From NCBI GenBank assembly GCA_050180895.1, contig JBFXDS010000008.1, forward strand, positions 1-64,000: a DNA stretch of 64,000 nucleotides. The letters are read 5' to 3'. The notes beneath the pieces were generated by a model that had not been told where the DNA came from, did not search any database, and was given only the letters and a program-made list of their open reading frames with translations. Both the position numbers and the translations under genes were made by a program. Below are positions 55,081 to 63,188 of this stretch, piece after piece; position 1 is the first letter of the stretch, and every line of letters starts with the position of its first letter. The stretch comes from JBGPEQ01 sp050180895. GTDB lineage: Bacteria > Pseudomonadota > Alphaproteobacteria > Dongiales > Dongiaceae.

Positions 55081-56481
55081 GTGAAGTCACTGAACCCGCT
55101 CATGATTTCGGGACGAGAGGTGTTGCCGCTGGTCGAAGGCGGCAAGGGCATTTCCGTTTCCAACGGCGAAAGCTCCGGTGCTTGGGCCGCTTCGGGTGGA
55201 GTCGGCACCTTCTCGGGCGTGAATGCGGATTCCTACGATGAGCAGGGCAACCTGATCCCGCAAGCCTATCACGGCCGTACACGGCGCGAGCGGCACGAGG
55301 AGCTCGTCGCCTTTGCCGTCCGCGGCGGTGTTCACCAGGCACGCATTGCTTATGAGCAATCCAACGGACAGGGCCGTATCCACATGAACGTGCTGTGGGA
55401 GATGGCCGCATCGGAGCGAGTCCTGCACGGGGTGCTCGAGGGTGCCAAGGGTCTGATCAACGGTGTGACCTGCGGGGCTGGCATGCCGTACAAGATTGCG
55501 GAGATCTGCGCCAAATATGGCGTCCACTACTACCCGATCGTTTCGTCGGCCCGCGCCTTCCGCGCCCTTTGGAAGCGCGCCTATCACAAGTTCCGCGATT
55601 GGCTCGGCGGCGTGGTCTACGAGGATCCCTGGCTTGCAGGAGGGCACAACGGGCTCTCCAACAGCGAGGATCCGACGAAACCCGAGCCACCCTTTCCTCG
55701 TGTCGTCGAACTCCGGCGGTTCATGCGCGACGAGTGCGGATTGGCCGAGACGCCTATCTTCATGGCCGGCGGCGTATGGTATCTGCGCGAGTGGTTGGAC
55801 TGGCTCGACGATCCGGATATCGGGCCAATCGCCTTCCAGTTTGGCACGCGCCCTCTCCTGACGCAGGAAAGCCCGATATCGACGGAATGGAAGCACCGTC
55901 TGCTCACGCTGGATGAGGGCGAAGTTTTTTTGAACCGCTTCAGCCCCACCGGATTTTACTCCTCGGCTGTCAGCAATCCTTTCGTCAAGGAACTGCGCGA
56001 GCGATCGGAGCGCCAGGTGGCGTATAGTTCGACGCCTGTCGGCGAGCACGAATGGCCGTTCCCGGTCGGTGCGCGTGGCCGCATCGTCTATCTCACGGCG
56101 GCGGACAAGCTGCGTGCCTCGGAGTGGATTGCAAGGGGCTATACCGAAGCGTTGCGAACTCCGGACTCGACGCTCGTCTTCGTGACTCCGGGAAAGGCCA
56201 ACGAAATCCTGACGGATCAGATCAACTGCATGGGTTGCCTCAGCGCCTGCTTGTTCTCGAACTGGGCGCAGAATGAGCAGGGCACCACCGGCAAGAAGGC
56301 CGACCCGAGATCCTATTGTATCCAAAAGACCCTGCAAAAGATCAGTCACTCCGACGACACGGAGAACCAATTAATGTTCGCGGGTCACAATGCCTTTCGG
56401 TTCAAAGACGACCCATTTTATGCGAATGGCTTCATACCGACCGTAAAACAACTCGTCGAGCGTATCCGAACAGGTGATTAA
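55081..56481 (+). CDS. Nitronate monooxygenase-like flavin oxidoreductase with C-terminal Cys cluster
   Basis: This 466-residue FMN-type TIM-barrel protein is related to nitronate monooxygenase and 2-nitropropane dioxygenase: KGISVSNGESSGAWAASGG, VTCGAGMPYKIAEICAKYG, MAGGVWYLREWLDWL and PIAFQFGTRPLLTQESP. It is longer than the ~320-350 residues usual for the family. The extra C-terminus has NCMGCLSACLFSNW and a later PRSYCIQ, a CxxCxxxC...C arrangement that could bind a metal or Fe-S cluster. The substrate is unknown. The start is GTG at 55081. Confidence 0.8.
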   Translation: MKSLNPLMISGREVLPLVEGGKGISVSNGESSGAWAASGGVGTFSGVNADSYDEQGNLIPQAYHGRTRRERHEELVAFAVRGGVHQARIAYEQSNGQGRIHMNVLWEMAASERVLHGVLEGAKGLINGVTCGAGMPYKIAEICAKYGVHYYPIVSSARAFRALWKRAYHKFRDWLGGVVYEDPWLAGGHNGLSNSEDPTKPEPPFPRVVELRRFMRDECGLAETPIFMAGGVWYLREWLDWLDDPDIGPIAFQFGTRPLLTQESPISTEWKHRLLTLDEGEVFLNRFSPTGFYSSAVSNPFVKELRERSERQVAYSSTPVGEHEWPFPVGARGRIVYLTAADKLRASEWIARGYTEALRTPDSTLVFVTPGKANEILTDQINCMGCLSACLFSNWAQNEQGTTGKKADPRSYCIQKTLQKISHSDDTENQLMFAGHNAFRFKDDPFYANGFIPTVKQLVERIRTGD

Positions 56482-56542
56482 GAGTCGCGGGAAATTCCTT
56501 TTATTCCTTCCAGACAACATCCTAGCCTATGGTTGTGTGGGC

Positions 56543-56571
56543 TTTATTTCTCGCCTGATTGCCTCTATATT
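56543..56571 (+). promoter_or_regulatory. Possible irr promoter implying a leaderless mRNA
   Basis: A TATATT at 56566-56571 lies only 6 nt before the irr ATG. A weak TTTATT is 17 nt upstream of it (56543-56548). If used, transcription would start at or next to the ATG. Only a weak GGAT is present as a Shine-Dalgarno. Confidence 0.35.
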
Positions 56572-56577
56572 GGATCG

Positions 56578-57000
56578 ATGTCGATGCTGAGGCCTTTTGG
56601 TGCGGTGCTTGAGCGTCTGAAATCGGTGGGGCTGCGTCCCACGCGTCAGCGGCTGGCCTTGGCTCGCCTGCTGTTCGACGCCGGCGACCGGCACGTGACT
56701 GCCGAGCAACTTCATGGCGAAGCCCAGGCGGCGAAGGTACGATTGTCGCTGGCGACGGTATACAACACGCTGCATCAATTCACCGGCCATGGGCTTCTGC
56801 GCGAGGTGGTCGTCGAACCCGGGCGGTCCTATTTCGATACCAACATCAGCGACCACCATCACTTCTTCTTCGAATCCGAAGGTAGGCTGGAAGACATTCC
56901 GGGCGAACAGGTCGAGCTCGCGCGGATTCCGGCGCCGCCGGTTGGGACACGAGTCAGTCGGGTCGACGTCGTCGTTCGGGTTACTCCGAACGAATCATGA
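56578..57000 (+). CDS. irr: Irr, iron/heme-responsive Fur-family regulator
   Basis: Irr is the alphaproteobacterial Fur-family regulator that senses heme status. The protein has RLKSVGLRPTRQRLALARLL, the recognition helix LSLATVYNTLHQFTGHGLL, and the Irr-specific RSYFDTNISDHHHFFFES with three consecutive histidines. The N-terminal heme regulatory motif of the Bradyrhizobium protein is absent, as in several other Irr proteins. It lies just upstream of rubrerythrin, a likely regulated target. Confidence 0.93.
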   Translation: MSMLRPFGAVLERLKSVGLRPTRQRLALARLLFDAGDRHVTAEQLHGEAQAAKVRLSLATVYNTLHQFTGHGLLREVVVEPGRSYFDTNISDHHHFFFESEGRLEDIPGEQVELARIPAPPVGTRVSRVDVVVRVTPNES

Positions 57001-57154
57001 TTCCCTGAGAACATGGCATCAACCTTCGTTGGAATTCCTCTAATATCTTGACGAGCGAATTGTTTCGAGGCACATTTACCCAAAATTTCACTGAGGGTAT
57101 GCGGAATCTCGATCGCTATTTGTTCAGTCCGGATCAGGTAAGGAGTAACGTCGC

Positions 57155-57574
57155 ATGGCGCCATTGAAAGGTTCGAGAACCCTGGACAATCTCAAGGCCG
57201 CGTTCGCTGGCGAAAGCCAAGCCAACCGGCGCTATCTCTACTTCGCTCAGAAGGCCGATGTCGAAGGCTACAACGATGTCGCCGCCGTGTTCCGGTCGAC
57301 GGCCGAAGGCGAAACCGGCCATGCCCATGGCCATCTTGAATTCATGGAAACCGTGGGTGACCCGGCGACAGGCGAGCCGATCGGATCGACCGAGCAGAAC
57401 CTGAAGGCTGCAATCGCGGGCGAGACCCACGAATACACCGATATGTACCCGGGCATGGCGCGCACCGCTCGCGAAGAGGGCTTTGCCGAGATTGCGGACT
57501 GGTTCGAAACCCTGGCAAAGGCCGAAAAGTCTCATGCCGGACGGTTCCAGAAGGCGCTGCAAACGCTGAGCTAG
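57155..57574 (+). CDS. Rubrerythrin (diiron peroxidase domain only)
   Basis: Rubrerythrins reduce hydrogen peroxide at a diiron centre. The 139-residue protein is a four-helix ferritin-like domain with the iron-ligand segments AFAGESQANRRYLYF, STAEGETGHAHGHLEF, AIAGETHEYTDMYPGM and LAKAEKSHAGRF. The C-terminal rubredoxin domain of classical rubrerythrins is missing, so an external electron donor is needed. GGTAAGGAG precedes the ATG. It is followed by the Fe-S protein and DUF3501. Confidence 0.92.
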   Translation: MAPLKGSRTLDNLKAAFAGESQANRRYLYFAQKADVEGYNDVAAVFRSTAEGETGHAHGHLEFMETVGDPATGEPIGSTEQNLKAAIAGETHEYTDMYPGMARTAREEGFAEIADWFETLAKAEKSHAGRFQKALQTLS

Positions 57575-57609
57575 GGTGCCCTAGGCTCGGGCTGCAGTTT
57601 CGCCGTGGA

Positions 57610-57635
57610 CGGGTGGGCGCTCCTGCTCCCACCCG
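57610..57635 (+). other. Hairpin between rubrerythrin and the Fe-S protein gene
   Basis: CGGGTGGG (57610-57617) pairs with CCCACCCG (57628-57635) around a 10-nt loop. A smaller CTAGGG/CCCTAG dyad lies at 57571-57584. Neither has a T run, so they may set relative mRNA levels rather than terminate fully. Confidence 0.5.
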
Positions 57636-57705
57636 GAGGCCCTTGTGACATGGATATCGCTCTCTGCAGGAGAGCGCTCAGCAGATTCGACGGGTAGAGG
57701 TCGTC

Positions 57706-59043
57706 ATGCGCGAGGGCAGTCTCGAGCCGCCCGTCCGACACCCCATCGCTTGGGAAGATCCGGCCTTCTATGATCCCGAGGAGATTGATGCGGAGCTCCG
57801 CCGGGTCTTCGACATCTGCCACGGCTGCCGACGGTGCTTCAATCTGTGCGACAGCTTTCCGCGGCTCTTTGATCTCATAGACAATTCGGCATCGGGAGAA
57901 CTGGACTCCGTCGACAGCACCGGTTTCAAGCCTGTCGTCGATGCGTGCACGTTGTGCGACATGTGCTTCATGACGAAATGTCCCTATGTGCCGCCGCACG
58001 AGTTCAACCTCGACTTTCCTCACTTGATGCTTCGCTACCGGGCAGCGGAATTGAAGCGGGGCGAGGTATCGCGTCTTCAGCGGGAGTTGACCGAAACCGA
58101 TCGCAATGGAAAGTTAGCAAGTCTCGCTGCACCCATAGCCAATTGGGCCGCACGCCCGGAGAACCGCCTGACTCGGTCGCTGGCCGAGAAGATCGCCGGC
58201 GTCGATCGTCGGGCCGACTTGCCCATGTTTCATGGGAAGACGCTCGCTCTGCATGCCTTGGAAGAGAAGCCGGAGATCAATCGGGACGCGCCCGGGTATG
58301 GCCGCAAGGCCGTGCTCTACGCCACCTGCTTTGCAAACTACAACAATCCGCCGATCGGCAGCGCCGCACGATCCGTGCTGGCGAAGAACGGGATCGATGT
58401 GGAGGTTGTCTACCCTGCCTGCTGCGGAATGCCGCAATTGGAGCAGGGTGACATTGCGCGTGTGGCCGACAGTGCGCGACGTATCAGTGCCGAACTCGTC
58501 TCCTGGATCGACGAAGGTTACGACGTGGTGGCGCTGGTGCCATCCTGCGCTCTGATGCTCAAGTTCGAATGGCCCCTCATCTTGCCGCAGGACGCGGCTG
58601 TCAAGCGTCTTTCCGAGTCAACCTTCGATATCACCGAGTACGTCGTCGACATCGCGAAGCGCGAAGGCCTCGCGCCGGGATTGCAGCCTCTCGACGGCGG
58701 GGTGGCGCTGCATATCGCCTGCCACGCGCGAGCCCAGAACATGGGGCAGAAGGCAGCCGAAATGATGCGTCTCATCCCCGGTGCCCAGCTCACCGTGATA
58801 GAGCGCTGCTCCGGCCATGGCGGTTCCTGGGGCGTCATGAAGGGCAATTTCGAAACGGCTCTCAAGGTTGGACGGCCTGTGGCTCGCCAGGCCGCAGATA
58901 GCGGCAAGCCATATCTGGCGTCCGAATGTCCGCTGGCCGGCATTCATATCGGCCAGGGCGTAGAGGGGTTGGCCGGCGGCGCGCCGACCCCATTTCATCC
59001 GATCGAATTGTTCGCGCGCGCCTATGGGTTGCATCAGTTCTGA
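57706..59043 (+). CDS. Heterodisulfide reductase-related Fe-S protein (CCG domain)
   Basis: This 445-residue redox protein is related to GlpC/HdrD. The N-terminus has two ferredoxin-type cysteine motifs, CHGCRRCFNLC (about 39-49) and CTLCDMCFMTKCP (about 83-95), for two [4Fe-4S] clusters. Two CCG-type regions follow: ATCFANYNN with PACCGMPQ, then HIACHARAQN with ERCSGHGGSW, where the second has CSG in place of CCG. There is no membrane segment. It probably passes electrons between an unknown donor and rubrerythrin or a quinone; partner assignment is inference from the operon. Confidence 0.88.
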   Translation: MREGSLEPPVRHPIAWEDPAFYDPEEIDAELRRVFDICHGCRRCFNLCDSFPRLFDLIDNSASGELDSVDSTGFKPVVDACTLCDMCFMTKCPYVPPHEFNLDFPHLMLRYRAAELKRGEVSRLQRELTETDRNGKLASLAAPIANWAARPENRLTRSLAEKIAGVDRRADLPMFHGKTLALHALEEKPEINRDAPGYGRKAVLYATCFANYNNPPIGSAARSVLAKNGIDVEVVYPACCGMPQLEQGDIARVADSARRISAELVSWIDEGYDVVALVPSCALMLKFEWPLILPQDAAVKRLSESTFDITEYVVDIAKREGLAPGLQPLDGGVALHIACHARAQNMGQKAAEMMRLIPGAQLTVIERCSGHGGSWGVMKGNFETALKVGRPVARQAADSGKPYLASECPLAGIHIGQGVEGLAGGAPTPFHPIELFARAYGLHQF

Positions 59044-59062
59044 TGGCCGGCGGAGCGGCAAC

Positions 59063-59653
59063 ATGACGACGAAGCGAGAAATCACCCCGGCCGACCTCCT
59101 ACCGGCCGCCGAGTACGGCAAAGTCCGCATGGCTCGCCGCCAGGCCGCGGTCGCGAAAAAGATGCATCGTCGACTCGAGGTCGGGCCCGTCGCGACGTTC
59201 CACTTCGAAGATTACGACAGCATGTGGCTGCAGGTGCAGGAGATGCTGTACATCGAGAAAGGGGGCGAAGCGCAGATAGCGGATGAGCTCAAAGCCTACA
59301 ACCCGCTCATTCCCAACGGCCGCGAACTGGTCGCGACGATCCTGTTCGAGATCGACGATCCCATTCGCCGGAAGATGTTCCTCAGCCGTTTGGGCGGCGT
59401 CGAGAATACGGCATTCATCCGGGTCGCCGACGAGTTCATCAAAGGCATGCCGGAAGCGGATGTCGATCGGACCAGCGGCGAGGGCAAGGCATCGGCCGTG
59501 CAGTTCGTGCATTTCCCCTTCACGCCGGTCCAGATTGCCAAGTTCCGTGCCCCGGACAGTCAGGTCGTGGTCGGTTTCACGCACCCGGCCTACGGTCATA
59601 TGGTGATTATGCCGGAGTCTGTTCGCACCGCGCTCGCACAGGATTTTGACTAA
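59063..59653 (+). CDS. DUF3501 family protein
   Basis: This 196-residue protein fits DUF3501: ITPADLLPAAEYGKVRMARR at the N-terminus, FHFEDYDSMWLQVQEML, ELVATILFEIDDPIRRK and a late VVGFTHPAYGHM. The function is unknown. It is predicted soluble, with no cysteine motifs. It follows the Fe-S protein by 19 nt with GGAG before the ATG. Rubrerythrin, Fe-S protein and DUF3501 occur together in other proteobacteria, which argues for a shared role. Confidence 0.88.
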   Translation: MTTKREITPADLLPAAEYGKVRMARRQAAVAKKMHRRLEVGPVATFHFEDYDSMWLQVQEMLYIEKGGEAQIADELKAYNPLIPNGRELVATILFEIDDPIRRKMFLSRLGGVENTAFIRVADEFIKGMPEADVDRTSGEGKASAVQFVHFPFTPVQIAKFRAPDSQVVVGFTHPAYGHMVIMPESVRTALAQDFD

Positions 59654-59676
59654 CTGGACCGAGTAAGGGCGACGGG

Positions 59677-60198
59677 CTACTCGATCGTCTCGTTCGGGTA
59701 GGTTCCCCAGAATTCTTCCTGCCTGAGCCAACCGCGATAGTTCGCCGCCTCGATTCGGCACCAGGATTCGTCGCATTCCAGCAATCGCCCGATCACGCCG
59801 GAAGCCAGCCGGGCAACGATCGGAGCCGACTCTGCGGGTTCGCGCCGCAGGTCTCGGTCGCCGCCGGTGATGAGGACGGTGCGCTTGCCTGCCAACATGC
59901 TCTGGTGCACCCAACCCGTGGTCCCCTGCCAGTCGCGGATCTTCCGCCATACGTCGAACTCGGCGACTATCTCGACCGGCAGGTCTCGACGCACATAGAC
60001 CCATTCGACCGGGTATGTCGTCCTTGGTCCCGCACGCAAGTTCACTTCATCGGATCTGAGCGAGACGAAACGGGGGATCGGCAGCTGGGTCTCACTGCCC
60101 ACACCCTGCGCCCACACCGGCTCCCCGCCGCCTGCAATCGGAGCGCCCGCCATCGGCAGGAAAAGCGCTAGGGCGCGGGCAAATTTGCAGAGGGACAT
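59677..60198 (-). CDS. Exported protein with bacterial SH3 domains
   Basis: After a signal peptide (about 1-31, hydrophobic ARALALFLPMAGAPIAG), the protein has an SH3b domain starting LRSDEVNLRAGPRTTYPVEW and containing TTGWVHQSML. A second SH3b-like unit follows with RREPAESAPIVARLASG and NYRGWLRQEEFWGTYP. SH3b domains bind peptidoglycan or peptides, so a periplasmic, cell-wall-associated role is likely. The ATG at 60198 is chosen over a GTG at 60240 because it places the signal peptide at the N-terminus. It diverges from the dehydrogenase. Confidence 0.85.
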   Translation of the reverse strand: MSLCKFARALALFLPMAGAPIAGGGEPVWAQGVGSETQLPIPRFVSLRSDEVNLRAGPRTTYPVEWVYVRRDLPVEIVAEFDVWRKIRDWQGTTGWVHQSMLAGKRTVLITGGDRDLRREPAESAPIVARLASGVIGRLLECDESWCRIEAANYRGWLRQEEFWGTYPNETIE

Positions 60199-60382
60199 CA
60201 AATCGATGGAAACCGGTCGTCCTTCGCGAGTCCCGATCACCTAATTGCCGCGAGGGCCGTCGTCAAGCAGATGTCGGCCATTCCCTGGACAAGCCGGAGG
60301 CGGCTTGCTATGGCAAAAACCTCGCCTCGGTGGGGTTCGTTTCCGCGCGCCGCGGCCCCCAATGACCGCAAGGGCCAGCCTG

Positions 60383-61366
60383 ATGCCGACCAAGCCGCTT
60401 GTCATCGTCACCCGAAAGCTGCCGGACGTCATCGAAACACGGATGATGGAGCTGTTTGACGTTCGGCTCAATCTCGACGACCGGCCGATGAGTCAGGCGG
60501 ATTTGGTCGAAGCCGTGCGCACCGCCGTGGTCCTCGTCCCGACGGTGACCGACAATATCGACGCCGCTGTCTTGTCGCAGGCCGGGCCGCAGCTGAAACT
60601 CATCGCCAACTTCGGTACTGGGGTCGACCATATCGACCTGAAGACGGCGCGGCAGCGCAACATCACCGTCACCAACACGCCGGGCGTCTTGACCGAGGAT
60701 ACCGCCGACATGACCATGGCGTTGATTCTTTCGGTCCCCCGGCGGCTCGCCGAGGGCGAGCGTCTGATTCGCTCCGGAGAGTGGCAGGGCTGGGGTCCCA
60801 CGTTCATGCTCGGACATCGTATCTGGGGCAAGCGCCTGGGAATCATCGGGATGGGTCGGATCGGAAGCGCCGTGGCCCGCCGCGGCCGCGGCTTCGGTCT
60901 CGCGATCCATTATCACAACCGCCGCCGCGTTCATCCCGACCTCGAGCGGGATCTCGAGGCGACCTACTGGGAAAGCCTGGATCAAATGCTGGCGCGTATG
61001 GATATCATCTCGGTCAATTGCCCCCATACGCCCGCTACCTACCACCTGTTGTCCGCGCGGCGCCTGCAGCTACTTCAGAAGCATTGCTATATCGTCAATA
61101 CATCGCGCGGCGAAGTCATCGACGAGAATGCCCTGACGCGGATGCTGGAGAAGGGGCAGCTGGCTGGTGCCGGTCTCGACGTCTTCGAGCACGAGCCGGC
61201 CGTGAACCCGAAACTGCTGAAACTCAACAATGTCGTTCTGCTCCCCCACATGGGATCTGCCACGATCGAAGGGCGGATCGACATGGGTGAGAAAGTGATC
61301 ATCAACATCAAGACCTTTGCCGATGGCCACAAGCCGCCCGACCGCGTTCTCGAATCGATGTTCTGA
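60383..61366 (+). CDS. D-2-hydroxyacid dehydrogenase (glyoxylate/hydroxypyruvate reductase type)
   Basis: This NAD(P)-dependent enzyme probably reduces glyoxylate or hydroxypyruvate, or oxidises D-glycerate. It has the Rossmann motif LGIIGMGRIGSAVARRGRGF, NFGTGVDHID, and the catalytic Arg region IVNTSRGEVIDENAL. The acid residue is in GLDVFEHEPAVNP and the catalytic His in LLPHMGSAT. Starts at 60383 or 60362 are possible; the frame continues upstream but into the divergent gene's start region. Confidence 0.9.
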   Translation: MPTKPLVIVTRKLPDVIETRMMELFDVRLNLDDRPMSQADLVEAVRTAVVLVPTVTDNIDAAVLSQAGPQLKLIANFGTGVDHIDLKTARQRNITVTNTPGVLTEDTADMTMALILSVPRRLAEGERLIRSGEWQGWGPTFMLGHRIWGKRLGIIGMGRIGSAVARRGRGFGLAIHYHNRRRVHPDLERDLEATYWESLDQMLARMDIISVNCPHTPATYHLLSARRLQLLQKHCYIVNTSRGEVIDENALTRMLEKGQLAGAGLDVFEHEPAVNPKLLKLNNVVLLPHMGSATIEGRIDMGEKVIINIKTFADGHKPPDRVLESMF

Positions 61367-61384
61367 TCAGCGCGCCGCTAGCAA

Positions 61385-61415
61385 AAGAGGCATCCGCCAA
61401 CGGCGGATGCCTCTT
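61385..61415. terminator. Bidirectional intrinsic terminator
   Basis: AAGAGGCATCCGCC (61385-61398) pairs perfectly with GGCGGATGCCTCTT (61402-61415) around a 3-nt loop. On the minus strand it is followed by TTTT, fitting termination of the small lipoprotein gene. It also follows the dehydrogenase stop on the plus strand. Confidence 0.8.
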
Positions 61416-61505
61416 CGAATTCCGACTCTCCGGGACGAACCCGATCGTAAAACAGAGCCTTGCGCGACCTAACGCTGCAAAGGCAAATTGGTACGTATGT
61501 CGCGA

Positions 61506-61709
61506 CTAGTTGCCGGTCGTGCTCGTTCCGCCGCTCTGTGCCGGATCCGTGGTCGTGGTCGTCGAGGAATCGGTCGTAGAGCCCGTCGTTCCTGTCGTCG
61601 ACCCGGTCGTGCTTGTGCCGGTCTCCTCTTTCTTCTCTTCGCAAGCAGCAAGTGCCAAGCCACCCACAAGTGCCAGCACTGTCGCAATCCATTTGATGGA
61701 CATACTCAT
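61506..61709 (-). CDS. Small Thr/Ser/Gly-rich lipoprotein
   Basis: This 67-residue protein has a lipoprotein signal (hydrophobic stretch ending LALAAC, lipidated Cys at about 22). It continues as a low-complexity tail of Thr, Ser, Gly and Glu without globular character. A strong GGAGG lies about 7 nt upstream of the ATG at 61709. It may be a small outer-membrane or periplasm-tethered linker, but function is unknown. It ends ahead of a good intrinsic terminator. Confidence 0.7.
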   Translation of the reverse strand: MSMSIKWIATVLALVGGLALAACEEKKEETGTSTTGSTTGTTGSTTDSSTTTTTDPAQSGGTSTTGN

Positions 61710-61917
61710 CCGGGAACCTCCAAGGTGAACCAACTTACGACCGCAAGAATAGACGGCTGTTAACTTTGTCCTCGTGACAAAAAAAGGGCAACAAGTATTG
61801 GCAATACTCTAAATGCCCGTAGACAATGGCATATCGGCCGCATCGAGCAGCAACCGCGAGTCCAGAATGGCCACTGCCGCTTGGCAGTCCTGTTTCATGC
61901 CAAGGCTGGATTTGTTC

Positions 61918-62709
61918 CTATCCGGGAGTGCGGATATCCGTGATCGTCGCTTGCGGGCCGCAGAGGGCGCAGGCCGGATCGCGCTTGATCCTGATGTTCC
62001 GGAATAAAGCGGCGAGCGCGTCATAGATCAGGAGACGGCCGGAAAGGCTGTCGCCGATGCCCAACAACTCCTTCAACACCTCGGTTGCCTGCAGCGAACC
62101 GACCGTGCCGGCAAGCGCTCCCAGGATTCCGGCCTGTTCGCAGCGCGGAATGAGGTCGTCTGGCGGCCGTTCCGGGAACAGGCAGCGATAGCAGGGATGC
62201 GACTCGCCCAGATAGGCCTTGTAGGTCGAGATCTGGGCGTCGAAGCGGAGCAGGGCGGCGGAAACCAACGGCTTGTGCAGCAAAAAGCAGGCGTCGTTCA
62301 GCAAGAACCGGGTGGTGAAGTTGTCGCTTCCGTCGGCCACCAGATCATAGTCCGGAATGATCGACTTGGCGTTCTCGGCCGTGAGGCGGGCCTGGATCGG
62401 GACGACCCGCACGTCTGGATTGATCTGTGCCAGCATGGCGGCCGCACTTACCACTTTGGGCAGGGCGAGCCGGTCGGTGGTGTGGATCACTTGCCGCTGC
62501 AGGTTGGACAGCTCGACGACGTCGTCGTCAATGACTCCGAGGGTGCCGACCCCGGCTGCTGCCAGATAGAGCAGTAGCGGCGCGCCCAGCCCGCCGGCCC
62601 CGACGATCAAGACCCGAGACGCGAGCAAACGCGCCTGGCCCTCCTCGCCGACCTCGTCGAGGATCAGATGGCGCGCATAGCGTTCGAATTGAGCGTCGGT
62701 GAAGTCCAC
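61918..62709 (-). CDS. moeB: MoeB/ThiF-family sulfur-carrier adenylyltransferase
   Basis: MoeB adenylates the C-terminal glycine of the MoaD sulfur carrier in molybdopterin synthesis; ThiF does the same for ThiS. The 263-residue protein has RYARHLILDEVGEEGQARL, the ATP-binding GAGGLGAPLLLYLAAAGVG, SNLQRQVIHTT, and two zinc-binding CxxC pairs in CYRCLFPE and CALCG. No rhodanese domain follows. The GTG at 62709 is chosen; the frame continues upstream but would overlap dut, which ends 5 nt away. MoeB versus ThiF cannot be separated on sequence alone. Confidence 0.9.
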   Translation of the reverse strand: MDFTDAQFERYARHLILDEVGEEGQARLLASRVLIVGAGGLGAPLLLYLAAAGVGTLGVIDDDVVELSNLQRQVIHTTDRLALPKVVSAAAMLAQINPDVRVVPIQARLTAENAKSIIPDYDLVADGSDNFTTRFLLNDACFLLHKPLVSAALLRFDAQISTYKAYLGESHPCYRCLFPERPPDDLIPRCEQAGILGALAGTVGSLQATEVLKELLGIGDSLSGRLLIYDALAALFRNIRIKRDPACALCGPQATITDIRTPG

Positions 62710-62714
62710 GTCCG

Positions 62715-63188
62715 TCAGCCTGCGGATCCGATCGATGTCCCGGTCGAGCCGAAACCGCCGGTGGCGCGCTCGCTCGACGGCAGACGCTCGGTCACGGCCC
62801 AGGTCGCCCGGACGAGCGGGGCGATCACCAGCTGCGCAATGCGATCGCCCCGCTGCACCCTGTAGGAATCCTCGCCCAGATTCACCAGAATTACACCAAT
62901 CTCGCCGCGATAGTCGGAATCGATCGTGCCGGGGCTGTTGAGGACGGTGATGCCGGACTTGAGGGCCAATCCGGACCGGGGCCGCACCTGCGCCTCGAGG
63001 TCCGGCGGCAAAGCAATGGCGATACCGGTCGGAACCAGGGCGCGACCGCCGGGCACCAGCACCAGGTCTGTCGACAGCGCGGCAACAAGATCCAGGCCGG
63101 CCGCATGCGGCGACGCATAGCTGGGCAGGGGCAGGCCCTCGGCATGTGGCAGGCGCAGCACGGGAATGATGACGCGATTGAAGGTCAA
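62715..63188 (-). CDS. dut: Deoxyuridine 5'-triphosphate nucleotidohydrolase
   Basis: This trimeric dUTPase prevents uracil incorporation into DNA and supplies dUMP for dTMP synthesis. The 157-residue protein has all five motifs: AGLDLVAAL, RSGLALKSGI, NSPGTIDSDYRGEIGV, RGDRIAQLVI and the C-terminal ATGGFGSTG. The start is a TTG at 63188 that overlaps the coaBC stop by 4 nt (TTGA), so translation is coupled. Confidence 0.95.
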   Translation of the reverse strand: MTFNRVIIPVLRLPHAEGLPLPSYASPHAAGLDLVAALSTDLVLVPGGRALVPTGIAIALPPDLEAQVRPRSGLALKSGITVLNSPGTIDSDYRGEIGVILVNLGEDSYRVQRGDRIAQLVIAPLVRATWAVTERLPSSERATGGFGSTGTSIGSAG

